Assembly: GCA_963847085.1 (NCBI GenBank)
Contig: CAWJYO010000006.1
Span: 62,001-126,000 of the forward strand
DNA: 64,000 nucleotides
Direction of reading: 5' to 3'
From: Ilyomonas sp963847085
Lineage (GTDB): Bacteria > Bacteroidota > Bacteroidia > Chitinophagales > Chitinophagaceae
Below the pieces are notes generated by a model. The model saw nothing but the letters and a program-made list of their open reading frames with translations, was not told where the DNA came from and did not search any database. This document shows positions 26,107-37,489 of this stretch, piece by piece; positions within the stretch are counted from its first letter, which is position 1, and each line of letters opens with the position of its first letter. The position numbers and the translations under genes were made by a program.

Positions 26107-29100
26107 ATGAACCAATGTGTACGTGAAATTAAGCGCGTGCGAAGTGTTGTATCGCTTGCGCTGCTCTCTGTTTTTTTATGTGTAAATTTTACAGCCGGCG
26201 CACAAAACAATGTGCAGGTAACGGGCCGCGTGGTTGACGAAAACAACCAGCCGCTGAATGGTGTTTCAGTGCAAATACAAAAATCGAAATTGGGTACGGC
26301 CACCAACAGCGCAGGCGACTTTAGCATTAGCGCACCAGCCAATGCCACCCTGCTTTTCAGCTATGTTGGATACACCGACACCAGCATTGCCATTGGTGGA
26401 AGAACCAACCTTGATGTAAGGCTTTCTTCCGGCCGCACTACCCTGAGTGATGTGGTGGTAATTGGTTATGGTACAGCCAACAAAAGAGACCTTACCGGCT
26501 CCATTGTAAAGATTGATGGTAAAGTAGTTGCCGATAAGCCCAATGCCAATCCTGTGTCTTCCTTACAAAGCAAAGTGGCCGGGTTATCGGTGGTAAACAA
26601 TGGCACACCGGGACAAGCACCCGACATTAGAATCAGAGGTACGGTAAGTATTGGCCAGGTGCATCCGTTGTATGTGGTAGATGGTATTTTGAATGATAAC
26701 ATTGACTTCTTAAATCCGAACGATATTGAATCAATCGAAGTACTGAAAGATCCTTCTTCGCTCGCCATTTTTGGTGTGAAAGGTGCAACCGGCGCCATTG
26801 TAATCACTACCAAGCAGGCAAGAGCCGGGCAAACGATTGTGAACTTTAATTCTACCTATGGCTTTAAGCAATTAACGGACAGAATAAAAATGGTAGATGC
26901 TAACGGTTTTAAAACTTTGTTTGCTGAAGAAAATGCAAACAATGGCGTTGCTACTCCTGATTACTCTGCATTAACCTCAAACACCGACTGGATAAGCGCT
27001 GTAACGAGAACAGGGCAATACAACAACAGCAATCTAACGGTGCAATCGGGCACAGATAAAAACCGCGTGAGCTTTGGTTTGGGTTATACACTCGACCAGG
27101 GTATTATTAAACAAGAGCAACTGCAACGTTTGAATTTGTCGTTAAATGACGAATTGCGCGTTTCCAAAAATATTAAACTCGGTGCTAACATTGTAGTAAG
27201 CCGTCAGCATTATCCTTATGGTGCAACCAATATATTGAACGAAGCGCGACAGGTAATTCCACAAGTATCAGCGGGTACGAAACCATTTCGCGTAGCCAAT
27301 CCTTATGGCACTGATACCATCACCGAAAATTTATATTCGGGTTTGGATGTTGCCTTGCAAAATTCAGGTGTGGTAAATCCATTGCTTGAATTAAGTAATA
27401 CCTGGAACAAATACATTGGTATGGAATACCGCGAAGTAGGAAGTGTTTATGCAGAAATTACCTTTTTGAAATATCTTACTTTCCGTTCTACTTTTTACGG
27501 TGATATCAGCAATGTAAACACTCGTCAGTATGTACCATTGTATTATGCTTACAATCCGCTTACGAATCAGCCGTATTTATATACCTCAACTACGTCAGTC
27601 ACTGAAAATGATAATGACTATCGCAAGTTTCAGCAAGACCATATTCTTACATTTAGAAAGGCTTTTGGTGAACACAATCTAACGGCAACGGCCGGTTTTA
27701 CCACTTATTATTTTGGCAACTTTAATAGAACTGCTACTGCCAAACAATCCAATTCGGCATCAGGCTCCCCTATTCCTGACGACCCAAGATTGTGGTACAT
27801 TACCAATGGCATAGCTGACGCAAATACAGCATTGGCTTCTTCTTCACAAAGCGAGTATTCTACCGTTTCTTTCTTAGGCAGAGTGTTATACAACTTTAAA
27901 AACAAATACTTTTTAAACGGCTCTTTCCGTAACGATGCTTCCTCGCAAATTGCACCTAAAAACCGCAACCAGCAATTTTGGGCAGCAGGTGCGGCATGGG
28001 ATGTTACAAAGGAAGAATTTATGGCAAATCAAAAAGTGTTTGATTTCATAAAAGTAAAAGGTTCGGTGGGACAATTGGGCAATCAAACTACCTCCGACCA
28101 ATATGGAAATCCACTTCCTTACCCGGCGTATCCTAACATTAAAACAGACGCCAACTCAACGGCTGTTTTTGGAACAAATCTAAACGTGGCAGCACAACCT
28201 GCTTACACACCCAGCCCTAATTTAAAATGGGAAACTGTGAATGCATGGGAAGCAGGCGTTGAATTGAATGCATTTACAAACCGTTTGCATTTTGAAGGCA
28301 CTTATTTTAATAAGACGACAAATAATTTGATGACCTATGTAAGCCGTGCTGCTTTAGGTCTTGCCGGATGAATTGATTAACGGCGGTAGCATCAGGAACT
28401 GGGGTGAAGAATTTGCAGCAAGCTGGAATCAAAATTTTGGCAGAGACTTTAATATGAACCTTAGCGGCAACATCACCTTCTTAACCAATAAAGTGTTGAG
28501 TGTAGCTGCAGATGTGCCTAACGGTATTATTGATATTACACAGGCAAACAACGGCGAAGCCATCAGTGAATTTAAAAAGGGAGAGCCAATTGGTTATTTC
28601 AAAGGTTATGTAGTAACTGGCGTATTTCAAAGCTATACAGACATTTTAAAATCGCCCAGCGAAGCTTCCTTAGGTGCCGTTCGTCCCGGCGATTTAAAAT
28701 ACAAAGATGTGAACGGTGATGGTGTTATCAATGCTTCCGACAGAACTTATATTGGCAATCCAACACCAAAATTCACTTATGGATTTTCCATTAATCTTAC
28801 TTACAAACGCTTTGCGTTAAGTTCTGATTTTGGCGGCGTGTATGGCAACCAGGTGTATCGCTTATGGGGCGCTCTCGAATCGCCATTTCAACGCGTGAAT
28901 TATCCTGCTTTTGATTTGGCCAGGTGGCATGGACCTGGAACTTCTAACTGGGTGCCGATATTGAGCCAGGCAGACAGAGTGAATTATAGCGGTTCTACTT
29001 ACAGCATTGAAGATGGCAGCTACTTCCGTGTCCGCAATTTGCAGTTGGCTTATAGCTTTTCAACCCGTGCGATTCCTTACGTCAAAAATTTACGCCTGTA

Positions 29101-29245
29101 TGCCAATGTGCAGAATTTAAAAACGTTCAAAAACAACTCTGGCTACACACCCGAGTTCGGTGGCAGTGCCATTTCTTTTGGATATGATAACGGTGGTGGC
29201 GCAATACCTGTAGTAACCACGTTTGGTGTGAACTTAACTTTTTAA
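26107..29245 (+). CDS. susC: SusC/RagA TonB-dependent outer-membrane transporter (one frame break)
   Basis: About 1045 residues when joined. It has a signal peptide (to about 35, ending FTAGAQ), then a carboxypeptidase-like regulatory domain (VQVTGRVVDENNQPLNGVSV, about 38-110). Next is the plug with the SusC hallmark DVVVIGYGTANKRDLTGSI and PLYVVDGIL, then the 22-strand barrel ending VVTTFGVNLTF. It imports oligosaccharides with its SusD lid. The frame breaks at about 28355-28365: LMTYVSRAALGL continues as PDELINGGSIRNWGEEFA after removing one base from GGTCTTGCC. Otherwise intact, so probably a sequencing error. SusD starts 20 bases downstream. Confidence 0.92.
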
Positions 29246-29264
29246 ATTTTAGAAAAAACTTTGT

Positions 29265-30833
29265 ATGAAACAAATAAAAAATAAATGGGGTTGGCTGGTG
29301 TTATTGCTTCCGCTGTTACCAGCCTTATCGGGATGTAAAAAGTTTTTAAACCGCGAACCGCTTACGGCCACTTTCAACGATTTAAACCAAGGATTGTTAG
29401 AATCGGAAAGCTTTGGTTTGTATAGCTTTTTAAGAACATCAGCCGGCTTTTCAACGCTGCCTTGGCTCGACTTCAACAGCATTCGCGATGATGATGCGCA
29501 AAAAGGAAGCAGCACTACGGATGGTGCCGAAATCAATGCTGAATTTGAAACTTATAAATACACCAAAGATGATTGGGCAACCGATACTTATTGGAATGAT
29601 CATTACTACATGATTAACTTAGCCAACCGCGAGCTGCACGATGCCGATTCATTGAAACTTACCGATGAAGCATCGTTGCGCAATGTGGGTGAAGCTTGTT
29701 TCTTCAGGGCTTATTCTTATTTTGAATTGGTTAAAGCTTATGGTGATGTGCCGCTTATCAATTATTATTATACTGTTGCCACGCAAGGTATCAAACCTAA
29801 ATCTCCGGCTTCAGCTATTTATGCGTTGATTGATTCTGATTTGCAGGTGGCATCTGCTTATCTCCCTCCGAATTGGAATAAGGCAGGCACTAACCAAACT
29901 GCCTTCCCTGGCAGGCTAACCAGCGGTAGTGCTACTTCTCTATGGGCGCAAACCTATTTATTCCGTTCGAACTGGGCGCAGGTAACAGCACTTTGTAATA
30001 AAGTGATTGCTTCCAACCAATATGCTTTAGTGCCACATTTTAAAGACATCTGGGCAGATGGTTTGAACGGTGCCGGTAAAAACAGTGTAGAATCTATTTT
30101 TGAAATGCAGGCTTATGTAGGTCAGAACGGAACACCAAATAATGGCACGCAATGGGGCACTTCGCAAAACGTGCGGCAAGGCGGTGCTGATGTCTCATGG
30201 AACTTAGGATGGGGATGGAATGTGCCGACCCAACATTTGGTAAGCGACTGGGATAGTACTGATCCGCGTAGAAATGAAACAGTTCTGTTTTCAGGCAGGT
30301 TTGATGGTGGTGCTGCTACAGGCGGTTATGGAGCCACACTTCCTCCTTACGCACCAGGTACGGCTCTGGACCAACCTTACTGGAATAAGAAAGTGTATTC
30401 CGATCCTGCTATGCGGTCTTACACCGGGCAGATTAACAGCAATGGCGGTGCCGACTGGATCAACCATCGCATTATCCGTTATGCCGATATTTTGTTAATG
30501 CTGGCAGAAGCCTCGAATGAATTAGGCGATACCGCTACCGCCGTAAACATGGTGGAGCAAGTGAGAGCCAGAGCGCGGGATGGTGGCGATCCAACAAAAG
30601 TTTTACCTCATATTTCTTTCCAAAGCCAGGCGCAAATGAGACAGGCAATTAAAGATGAACGGCGCTTTGAATTTGCGATGGAAGGTTACCGCTTTTACGA
30701 TTTGGTGCGCTGGGGCGATGCGGTAAGTGCGTTAGGCGGCTTGGGTTATCAACCTAAAAATGCTTTGTATCCTATACCTCAGCCCGCTATAGATTTATCG
30801 GGTGGCGTATTGCAGCAAAACCCAAGTTACTAA
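29265..30833 (+). CDS. susD: SusD/RagB glycan-binding lipoprotein
   Basis: 522 residues. The lipoprotein signal peptide ends with LPALSGC, lipidated at C24. The TPR-containing N-terminal region has EACFFRAYSYFELVKAYGDV, the invariant helix of the family. The C-terminal region has RRFEFAMEGYRFYDLVRWGD and ends QPAIDLSGGVLQQNPSY. SusD proteins cap the SusC barrel at the cell surface and bind the glycan. Followed after 33 bases by a LamG lipoprotein in the same direction, so the three form one operon. Confidence 0.95.
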   Translation: MKQIKNKWGWLVLLLPLLPALSGCKKFLNREPLTATFNDLNQGLLESESFGLYSFLRTSAGFSTLPWLDFNSIRDDDAQKGSSTTDGAEINAEFETYKYTKDDWATDTYWNDHYYMINLANRELHDADSLKLTDEASLRNVGEACFFRAYSYFELVKAYGDVPLINYYYTVATQGIKPKSPASAIYALIDSDLQVASAYLPPNWNKAGTNQTAFPGRLTSGSATSLWAQTYLFRSNWAQVTALCNKVIASNQYALVPHFKDIWADGLNGAGKNSVESIFEMQAYVGQNGTPNNGTQWGTSQNVRQGGADVSWNLGWGWNVPTQHLVSDWDSTDPRRNETVLFSGRFDGGAATGGYGATLPPYAPGTALDQPYWNKKVYSDPAMRSYTGQINSNGGADWINHRIIRYADILLMLAEASNELGDTATAVNMVEQVRARARDGGDPTKVLPHISFQSQAQMRQAIKDERRFEFAMEGYRFYDLVRWGDAVSALGGLGYQPKNALYPIPQPAIDLSGGVLQQNPSY

Positions 30834-30866
30834 TCCGTTCGTACTTCATTTTTAAAACAAAGAACT

Positions 30867-31691
30867 ATGAAATTAAAAAATTATATAACAACGATCATTG
30901 CGTTTGCAATTGTTGTTGGAAGCTGTAACAAACCTGAACATCCTGCACTTGGCGATTATCCGAAAGATACCAATCCTCCCGGCGGTCCGCTTAAGTTTTA
31001 TGCCGCTTTCGACGGCTCAGCGGTAGATAGCATCCGCGCGAATTTTGGAGTGTTGAACAATGCTTCGTTCGGTACAGGTGTTTCTGATAGCGCAGTGCAA
31101 TTAGATGGTTCAAAAAACGGTTATGTATCGTTTCCTTCAGCTAATGACTTTGGACAAGCAACGAGTTTTACCATATCGTTCTGGATGAACATAACGTTGG
31201 CCCAAAAAGATAACAATCATGCAGTTGGTATTCTGGCATTTGCCAACTCAAAAAACTTCTGGGGCAACGCCACTTTTTATGCCGATAACAATGCAAAAAG
31301 TCCATCCGACTCGATGGATTTAAAAATGCACTTTAACGCAGCTAACAACGGCGATAACTGGAATTTTGCGGGTTATAATTTTTCACATGCATGGCCAAAA
31401 ATGTATGATGGTAATTGGCACATGGTAACCTTTACTTATGATTCTGCAAGTGCAACTGGCACCGTATATAGAGATGGCGTTCAGTTCGATCAAAAAACAG
31501 GTCAGAGCATTGCTTTTGAAAATACTTCTCAATTAATAGTAGGTGGTTTTCAGGAAGCGGCTGGCATTAAAGATACTTATGCCAACAATACCTGGATGGC
31601 TGGCTTTCCTGGCAAGATTGATAATGTAAGATTATACGGTGTTGCCCTATCTGCTTCAGACGTAGCAGCTTTGTATAACAACAAGCAATAA
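30867..31691 (+). CDS. Surface lipoprotein with LamG/concanavalin-like domain
   Basis: 274 residues. The lipoprotein signal ends IVVGSC, with C20 as lipid site, then a proline-rich linker (HPALGDYPKDTNPPGGP). One LamG-like jelly-roll domain fills residues about 45-270: LKFYAAFDGSAVDS, SVQL-type strand DSAVQLDGSKNGYVSFP, FTISFWMNI and the closing GKIDNVRLYGVALSASDVAA. The position directly after SusD fits a surface glycan-binding protein (SusE-like role) of the same system. The ligand is unknown. A strong terminator follows. Confidence 0.85.
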   Translation: MKLKNYITTIIAFAIVVGSCNKPEHPALGDYPKDTNPPGGPLKFYAAFDGSAVDSIRANFGVLNNASFGTGVSDSAVQLDGSKNGYVSFPSANDFGQATSFTISFWMNITLAQKDNNHAVGILAFANSKNFWGNATFYADNNAKSPSDSMDLKMHFNAANNGDNWNFAGYNFSHAWPKMYDGNWHMVTFTYDSASATGTVYRDGVQFDQKTGQSIAFENTSQLIVGGFQEAAGIKDTYANNTWMAGFPGKIDNVRLYGVALSASDVAALYNNKQ

Positions 31692-31711
31692 ATAAATTTG
31701 AATGAAATAAT

Positions 31712-31742
31712 AAAGGCTGCCTCAAAGTAAGAGGCAGCCTTT
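31712..31742 (+). terminator. Terminator of the susC-susD-LamG operon
   Basis: aaaggctgcctc (31712-31723) pairs exactly with gaggcagccttt (31731-31742) around a seven-base loop and is followed by TTATTATTTAT. It lies 21 bases after the LamG stop codon. Confidence 0.85.
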
Positions 31743-31800
31743 ATTATTTATAAATTAGGGCAAAAACAAAACGGTTAATTTCAGCAATATTTTATTTTTT

Positions 31801-31885
31801 ACCACATAGAATCATAGAAGCATAGTAGGAAACGTATAGTACAATCTATATGAAAATTATGTAATCTCCTATTATGTGTTTCATC
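31801..31885. repeat. ACATAGAATCATAG palindromic repeat, copy 1
   Basis: The left part ACCACATAGAATCATAGAAG and the right part (...CTATTATGTGTTTCA) form an imperfect inverted repeat about 80 bases long. A second copy with the same ends and internal landmarks (GTATAGTACAATCTATATG versus ACATAGTTTAATCTATTTG) is at 47067-47144. Both lie upstream of genes in the polysaccharide region. No coding capacity. Confidence 0.7.
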
Positions 31886-31955
31886 ATACTTTTATAAGGG
31901 CTAACCCGAATTATCTCATAAAGCAAAAACAAAACAGCAGTCTGTAATAAGGAAG

Positions 31956-33216
31956 ATGAAAAAGGCACAAAAACAAACATGGTTCGTCTTTGTATTGATT
32001 GCTATTTCCGTTTTTATTTTCTCAACCTGTATCAACAATAAAAAAGAAAAGCAGACTACTTCTGCAACAAAAGAAATTGGGGCAAAAACAAACTCCTACA
32101 CTCAGTTTGCAGGTTCGGCTGTATGCGCCGATTGCCATAAAAACATCAGCAATAGTTTTGAACATACAGCACATTTTACCACATCGCAAACAGCTTCGCA
32201 GCGTTCTATAAAAGGCTCGTTTGCTCAAAGGTGAAAACGATTTTATTTATAGTCCCGACAGAGTTGTTTTTTTAGAAAAAAAAGAAGATAGCTTTTACCA
32301 GGTTTATTATTACAAAGGGGATGAACATGTGCGGCGGAAGTTTGATATTGTTGTAGGCTCGGGAACAAAAGGACAAACCTATTTATCATGGGTAAACCAC
32401 CAGTTGATAGAGCTTCCGGTTTCTTATTTTACGCAGGTAAAACAGTGGGCAAACAGCCCGGGTTATCCTTTGTATCCAACACTCTTTAACCGCCCTGCTA
32501 CCACGCGCTGCTTGGAATGCCACAGCACCTTTGCTACAACAACCACAGCACCTTTTGAGGAACCCGAAAAGCTTGACAGCACAAAAATGATTTTGGGTAT
32601 TACGTGTGAGCGTTGTCATGGTGCGGCGGCAGCTCATGTAGCCTATCAAAAAGAACATCCAGCAGATACGGTTGGTAAATTCATTGTGAGCTTTTCAAAA
32701 TTTACGGTAAAACAAAACCTCGATTTTTGTTCGCTTTGCCATGCCGGACGATTGCAAAAAACAAAACCTTCATTTTCGTTTGCTGCAGGTGATACATTGT
32801 CCAATTATTTTATGATTGATATATTGCATTCATCAACCAATAATATTGACGTACATGGCAACCAATATGGTTTACTGGCAGGGAGCAAGTGCTTCAGAAT
32901 GAGCCAAACCATGACGTGCCTTACCTGCCATAATGTTCACAACAATGAAAGAGAAAATATGAGTTTGTTTTCGCAGCGATGTATGAACTGCCATACACAA
33001 CTGCACAAAAGCATTGCAGGTATAACAGCCCATCAGTTACAAACGAATTGCATTGATTGCCACATGCCGGTGCAACCTTCTCAATCCATTGCATTTTTGC
33101 TGCAGGGCGAAACAGTGCCAACACATGCCACGATGCGCACACATTACATTACGGTGTATGATGATGCAACCAAAAACTTTATCCGAAATTTAAAAGTTGC
33201 GAATAAAAAAAGTTGA
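31956..33216 (+). CDS. Seven-haem cytochrome c lipoprotein (one frame break)
   Basis: About 419 residues when joined. The lipoprotein signal ends FIFSTC (C25). Seven CXXCH haem-binding sites are visible: CADCH, CLECH, CERCH, CSLCH, CLTCH, CMNCH and CIDCH. The break is at about 32222-32228, where KGSFA continues as KGENDFIYSPDRVVFLEKKE after removing one base. The protein should sit in the periplasm or on the outer membrane and transfer electrons. The spacing of the sites recalls multihaem cytochromes of the NrfA/cytochrome c554 type, but I cannot assign a family. The motif GCAAAAACAAA occurs 23 bases before the ATG and again within the gene (32082-32092). The next gene is a VCBS/ASPIC protein. 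Confidence 0.85.
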
Positions 33217-33514
33217 TGGACGTTTGTTATGTTGAAGTAAGTGAGGTTGCCGCTATTCCGCAATTGCCGCCAACACGATGACTGAACTATAATCAAATTT
33301 ACAGGCGGCTTTGTGCGGAATCTGATAATTGAATAATGGTATTGTTTGACTATTGTAAAGATGCTTATAACATGACTGTTTGTTCAAAATGTAAAGAGCA
33401 GATTCCGCACAAAGCCTTCGTAAAAGCATAAGGATGCAACAACGTATGGATGGTATCCCGACAAATCGGGACAAGTCTTGCGGAATGACGGCGACTTCAT
33501 ATATTTCAAACAAA
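33217..33514. repeat. Composite repeat region between cytochrome and VCBS genes
   Basis: The centre is a perfect inverted repeat with 18-base arms, ggctttgtgcggaatctg (33307-33324) and cagattccgcacaaagcc (33399-33416), separated by 74 bases. Downstream is tcccgacaaatcgggacaag followed by tcttgcggaatgacgg, a short palindrome plus tail that I recognise as a common interspersed unit of Bacteroidota genomes; a cousin (cagattgcttcgtgcccgcaatgacg) is at 43018-43044. No protein is encoded. The spacing and ends would fit a small non-autonomous element, but no transposase is present. Confidence 0.6.
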
Positions 33515-33526
33515 ATGATTCAAGCA

Positions 33527-36500
33527 ATGAAGATTCCTTTTATAAAAAAATATATTACTTATTTCAGCATCATATTTCTGTCGTTTGTTTTCATTTCCTG
33601 CCATCATACAAACCCTTTGTTCCAATCGCTTTCACGTAATGAAACCAATATTCATTTCCAGAATACATTAACGCCACAGAAAGCCTTTGGCATTTTGTAT
33701 TACCTCTATTATTATAACGGCGGCGGTGTTGCCATTGGCGACATTAACAATGACGGCTTACCCGATATTTATTTTACGGCAAATACAAAAGGCGGCAATA
33801 AATTGTACTTGAACAAAGGCAACTTTCAATTTGAAGACATTACCGCTAAAGCAGGCGTGGCGGGCACTTCAGACTGGTGCACCGGCGTAACGATGGCTGA
33901 TGTAAACGGCGATGGTTATTTGGATATTTATGTTTGTGCAGTGAGCGGCGAGTATCGTTTGAAAGGTCATAACGAACTTTTCATCAACAACAAAAACGGA
34001 ACATTTACTGAAAGCGCAAAACAATATGGCCTCGACTTTTCAGGTTACACATCGCAGGTTGCTTTCTTCGATTACGACCATGATGGTGACTTAGATTGCT
34101 TCTTACTGAACCAATCGCACAACCCGAACGCTAATATTGTAGATACATCAAACAGGAGAATATTTTCTGCACCAACCGGCAATTATTTATTTAGAAATGA
34201 TGTGGCTACTACCGGCAAATTCACTGATGTTTCTGCGCAGGCTGGCTTATATCAAAGCAAGCTCGGTTATGGCTTAGGCATATCGGTTGCCGACCTTAAC
34301 AACGATGGCTGGGATGATGTGTATATAGGCAATGATTTTCATGAAAACGATTACTATTACATCAATAACGGCAACGGAACTTTTACGGAAAGTGGGGCGC
34401 AGCATTTCAACCATTACAGCCGCTTTAGCATGGGCAATGATGTGGGTGATTATAACAATGATGGTCAGCCCGATGTGGTTACAGTTGACATGCTTCCTAA
34501 CGATGAAAAAATATTGAAAACGTATGGCAGCGATGAAAACGCAGATGTGTATCAACAAAAAATTATTAACAACGGTTATCAATACCAATTTTCGAGGAAC
34601 TGCCTGCAGCGAAACAATGGCAACGGCAGCAGTTTTAGCGATGTGGGTTTAGAAACGAATATTGCAGCAACCGACTGGAGTTGGAGTCCTTTATTTGCCG
34701 ATTTTGATAATGACGGAAATAAAGACTTGTTTATTTCAAGTGGCATCGTGAAACGCCCTGTGGATCTGGATTACATTCGTTTTGTTTCCTCTGCTTACAT
34801 ACAGCAAAACCGAAATTTTTCAGATGCTTTGGATAGTTTGACGCTTTCCAAAATGCCCGATGGCGCTTCGCACCCGTTTTTCTTTCAGGGCAATTCACAA
34901 ACGTTCAAAGACGTAAGCGATGACTGGGGAATCGGCAATATGAAAGGTTATTTCAACGGCGCAGCTTATGCTGATTTAAACAACGATGGCAACATAGATG
35001 TGGTGGTTAATTGCATCAATGCACCGGCTGTTATTTTAAAGAATAATGCACCAAAAAAGGCTCATCTTACTATTTCTTTTAAAGGTAATGATATGAACAC
35101 AATGGGCATTGGTTGCAAAGCCTATTTGTTTGCAAATGGAAAGTTGCAATACCAGGAATTGATGCTCACGCACGGCTTTCAATCCTCATCTGAAGCACGG
35201 CTTCATTTTGGTTTGGATTCACTGAAAAATATAGACAGTTTGTTGGTGGTTTGGCCGGATCAGCATTATCAGTTGCTTACTCATGTTGTTGCGAATCAAT
35301 CTCTCATTTTGAACCAAAACAATGCAAAGGATACGTTTGTTTTTGCCCGTTTTTTCAAACCGGAAAAAGCACTGTTTACACCTGCAAATAATGCGAATAT
35401 TAATTGGCAACATCATGAAAATTCGTTTGATGATTTCAATGAGCAATACCTCATTCCACACAAGGAAAGCACACGAGGACCAAAGGTTGCAGTTGCCGAT
35501 GTAAACGGCGATGGACTGGATGATTTTTATGCTTGTGGTGCCAGCGGGCAAGCTGGTGTATTGATGTTGCAAAACAAAGATGGTTCGTTCACTTCAATTG
35601 ATACTGCATTATTTAATAAAGATGCGAATTGTGAAGATGTTGACGCCTTTTTTTTTGACGCCAATAACGATGGAAAACCTGACTTGTATGTTGTGAGCGG
35701 AGGCAATCAATTTACGGGCAAAAATCCGTTATTATTGGATAGATTGTACATCAATGGGGGCAATGGACATTTTACAAAATCAACCGATGCGCTGCCCAAT
35801 GTTGTTTGCCAATAAATCCTGCGTAACGGCTGCTGATGTGGATGGTGACGGCGATATGATTTGTTTGTTGGCGCACTTGCCGATGCAACAGCTTATGGCA
35901 TTCCGCAAACTTCTTATTTGCTGTTGAATGATGGACATGGACACTTTACTATTGCAGGTAATAAAGTTATCAATTTAAATAACATTGGGATGGTTACATC
36001 AGCCCTTTTTACTGATGTAAACAAAGATGGAAAACCCGATTTAATTGTTGCTGGTGAATGGATGCCGCTTACCCTTTTCATCAACACAAAAAAGGGTTTT
36101 GAAAAGCACGAAATTGCACACTCAACAGGCTGGTGGCAAACGGTATATGCAGATGATGTAAACGGCGATGGCAACATAGATTTGCTTTGTGGAAACTGGG
36201 GCTGGAACAACAAGTTTTGCAGTGGCAAAGATGGCAAAGTAGAGATGTATGTACACGATTTCAGCGGCAGTGGAAAAGTAAGCCAGTTGCTTGCTTATTC
36301 GTTGCATGGCGAGTGGTATCCATTTCTTGCAAAAGATGAAATAGAAAAGCCGTTGCCGCTGTTGAAAAAACACTATTTGTTGTATGCCGACTATGCAGGT
36401 TTGCCTATGAAAGAAGTGTTTTACGGATGGATAGATACACTGCAACCTTTGGAAGCCGAACGGTTAGGTTCAGCGGTATGGTTATGGCGATGGAAAAGGT

Positions 36501-36815
36501 GGTTTTGATTTGCACGATTTGCCGTTTGATCTGCAAGCTGCGCCAGTATTTTCTTTTCAAAAAATAGACGAAAACAAATTTATGCTGGGCGGTAATTTTT
36601 ATGATGTGATTCCTTACGAAGGAAGATACGATGCACAACCTTTGGGTTTGTTTTCAGTTAATAAAAATGATGCAATAAATGCCATTCACCAATCGGGTTT
36701 ATTGGATGTAAAAGGCCAGGTAAGAGACATCAAATGGTTACGCACAGCGAAAGGAAAATTGTTGTTGGTAGCTGCTAATGATGAGCCATTGCGATGTTAC
36801 AATTACAATCCTTAA
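33527..36815 (+). CDS. Large VCBS/FG-GAP repeat lipoprotein with ASPIC/UnbV domain (three frame breaks)
   Basis: About 1095 residues when joined, starting MKIPFIKKYITYFSIIF with lipid site C25 in VFISC. About a dozen calcium-binding FG-GAP/VCBS repeats follow (NNDGLPDIYF, NGDGYLDIYV, DHDGDLDCFL, NNDGWDDVYI, NNDGQPDVVT and others). The ASPIC/UnbV-like segment (about 510-610) reads LTISFKGNDMNTMGIGCKAY and HGFQSSSEARLHFGLDSL. Breaks are at about 35803 (extra G), 35862 (missing G) and 36478. The protein should form a beta-propeller on the cell surface. Proteins of this build are common in Bacteroidota beside SusC/SusD genes; the role is not established. The exact motif TTTGTTTTTGC lies in the gene at 35336-35346. 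Confidence 0.85.
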
Positions 36816-36830
36816 TATACATTGTGGTTT

Positions 36831-37457
36831 ATGAAAAGTATGTTTTCATCTCTTTGGTTTTGCCTTATTTTTTATGCTTGTAATGAAAGCAAATCGCTTG
36901 CACAATCAGCAAACAGCACATCAAACGATACGCTGATACAAATCATCAACAAAAGCAAAAAAGATACTGCAAACATCAATTTTCAAATCAAAAAACTGGC
37001 AAAACAAAACGATTTGATTATTGCGTTTGCAACGCTCAATTATGCCTGGGCAAGAAAGGGAACGTTTTATGTATTAGCGTATAAAAACAAAGAATGGAAA
37101 TTGTATTTGTATCAGTCAAAATTGTCTTCTGCTTTGAGTGATTCAATCCTTCAGATTGATTCAAGTAACCTTTCAGTTTCTTCTGCAGAAAATATAAAAC
37201 ATTTATACACGTCATCGCAACTTTGGAACACTAACGGCGATGAAAAAGGCAAACTTTGTAATGATAAGAAAGACTGTAACATCACCGATGCAGAAACGTG
37301 GACATTGAGTGTTGCCACGCCGCAAAACATTCATACCACCATTTACTATGCACCTGAATTTTTTGAACAATGCTGCTACGGAAACCTTTACCGGCAGCGG
37401 TTTGTAGCCATTGCAAAGGAAATACAAAGGATAGCAAACAAAAACAATCCTATGTAA
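36831..37457 (+). CDS. Putative lipoprotein of unknown function
   Basis: 208 residues, MKSMFSSLWFCLIFYAC with the likely lipid site C17. The rest has no family I recognise. It contains a lysine-rich helix (INKSKKDTANINFQIKKLAK), a strand AKQNDLIIAFATLNYAWARK and four cysteines late in the chain (CNDKKDC and EQCC) that may form disulfides. It starts 15 bases after the VCBS gene, so it probably belongs to that transcript. The variant motif TTTGGTTTTGC lies in the signal-peptide coding part (36853-36863). Confidence 0.65.
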   Translation: MKSMFSSLWFCLIFYACNESKSLAQSANSTSNDTLIQIINKSKKDTANINFQIKKLAKQNDLIIAFATLNYAWARKGTFYVLAYKNKEWKLYLYQSKLSSALSDSILQIDSSNLSVSSAENIKHLYTSSQLWNTNGDEKGKLCNDKKDCNITDAETWTLSVATPQNIHTTIYYAPEFFEQCCYGNLYRQRFVAIAKEIQRIANKNNPM

Positions 37458-37489
37458 GAAATCAATACAAAAAATGATGCAAAAACAAA

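Noticed and set aside
32022..32228. Cytochrome gene as two independent genes
   Set aside because: The first piece ends in one frame and the second continues in another with one base removed, giving a continuous haem-protein sequence; a single frame-broken gene is simpler.
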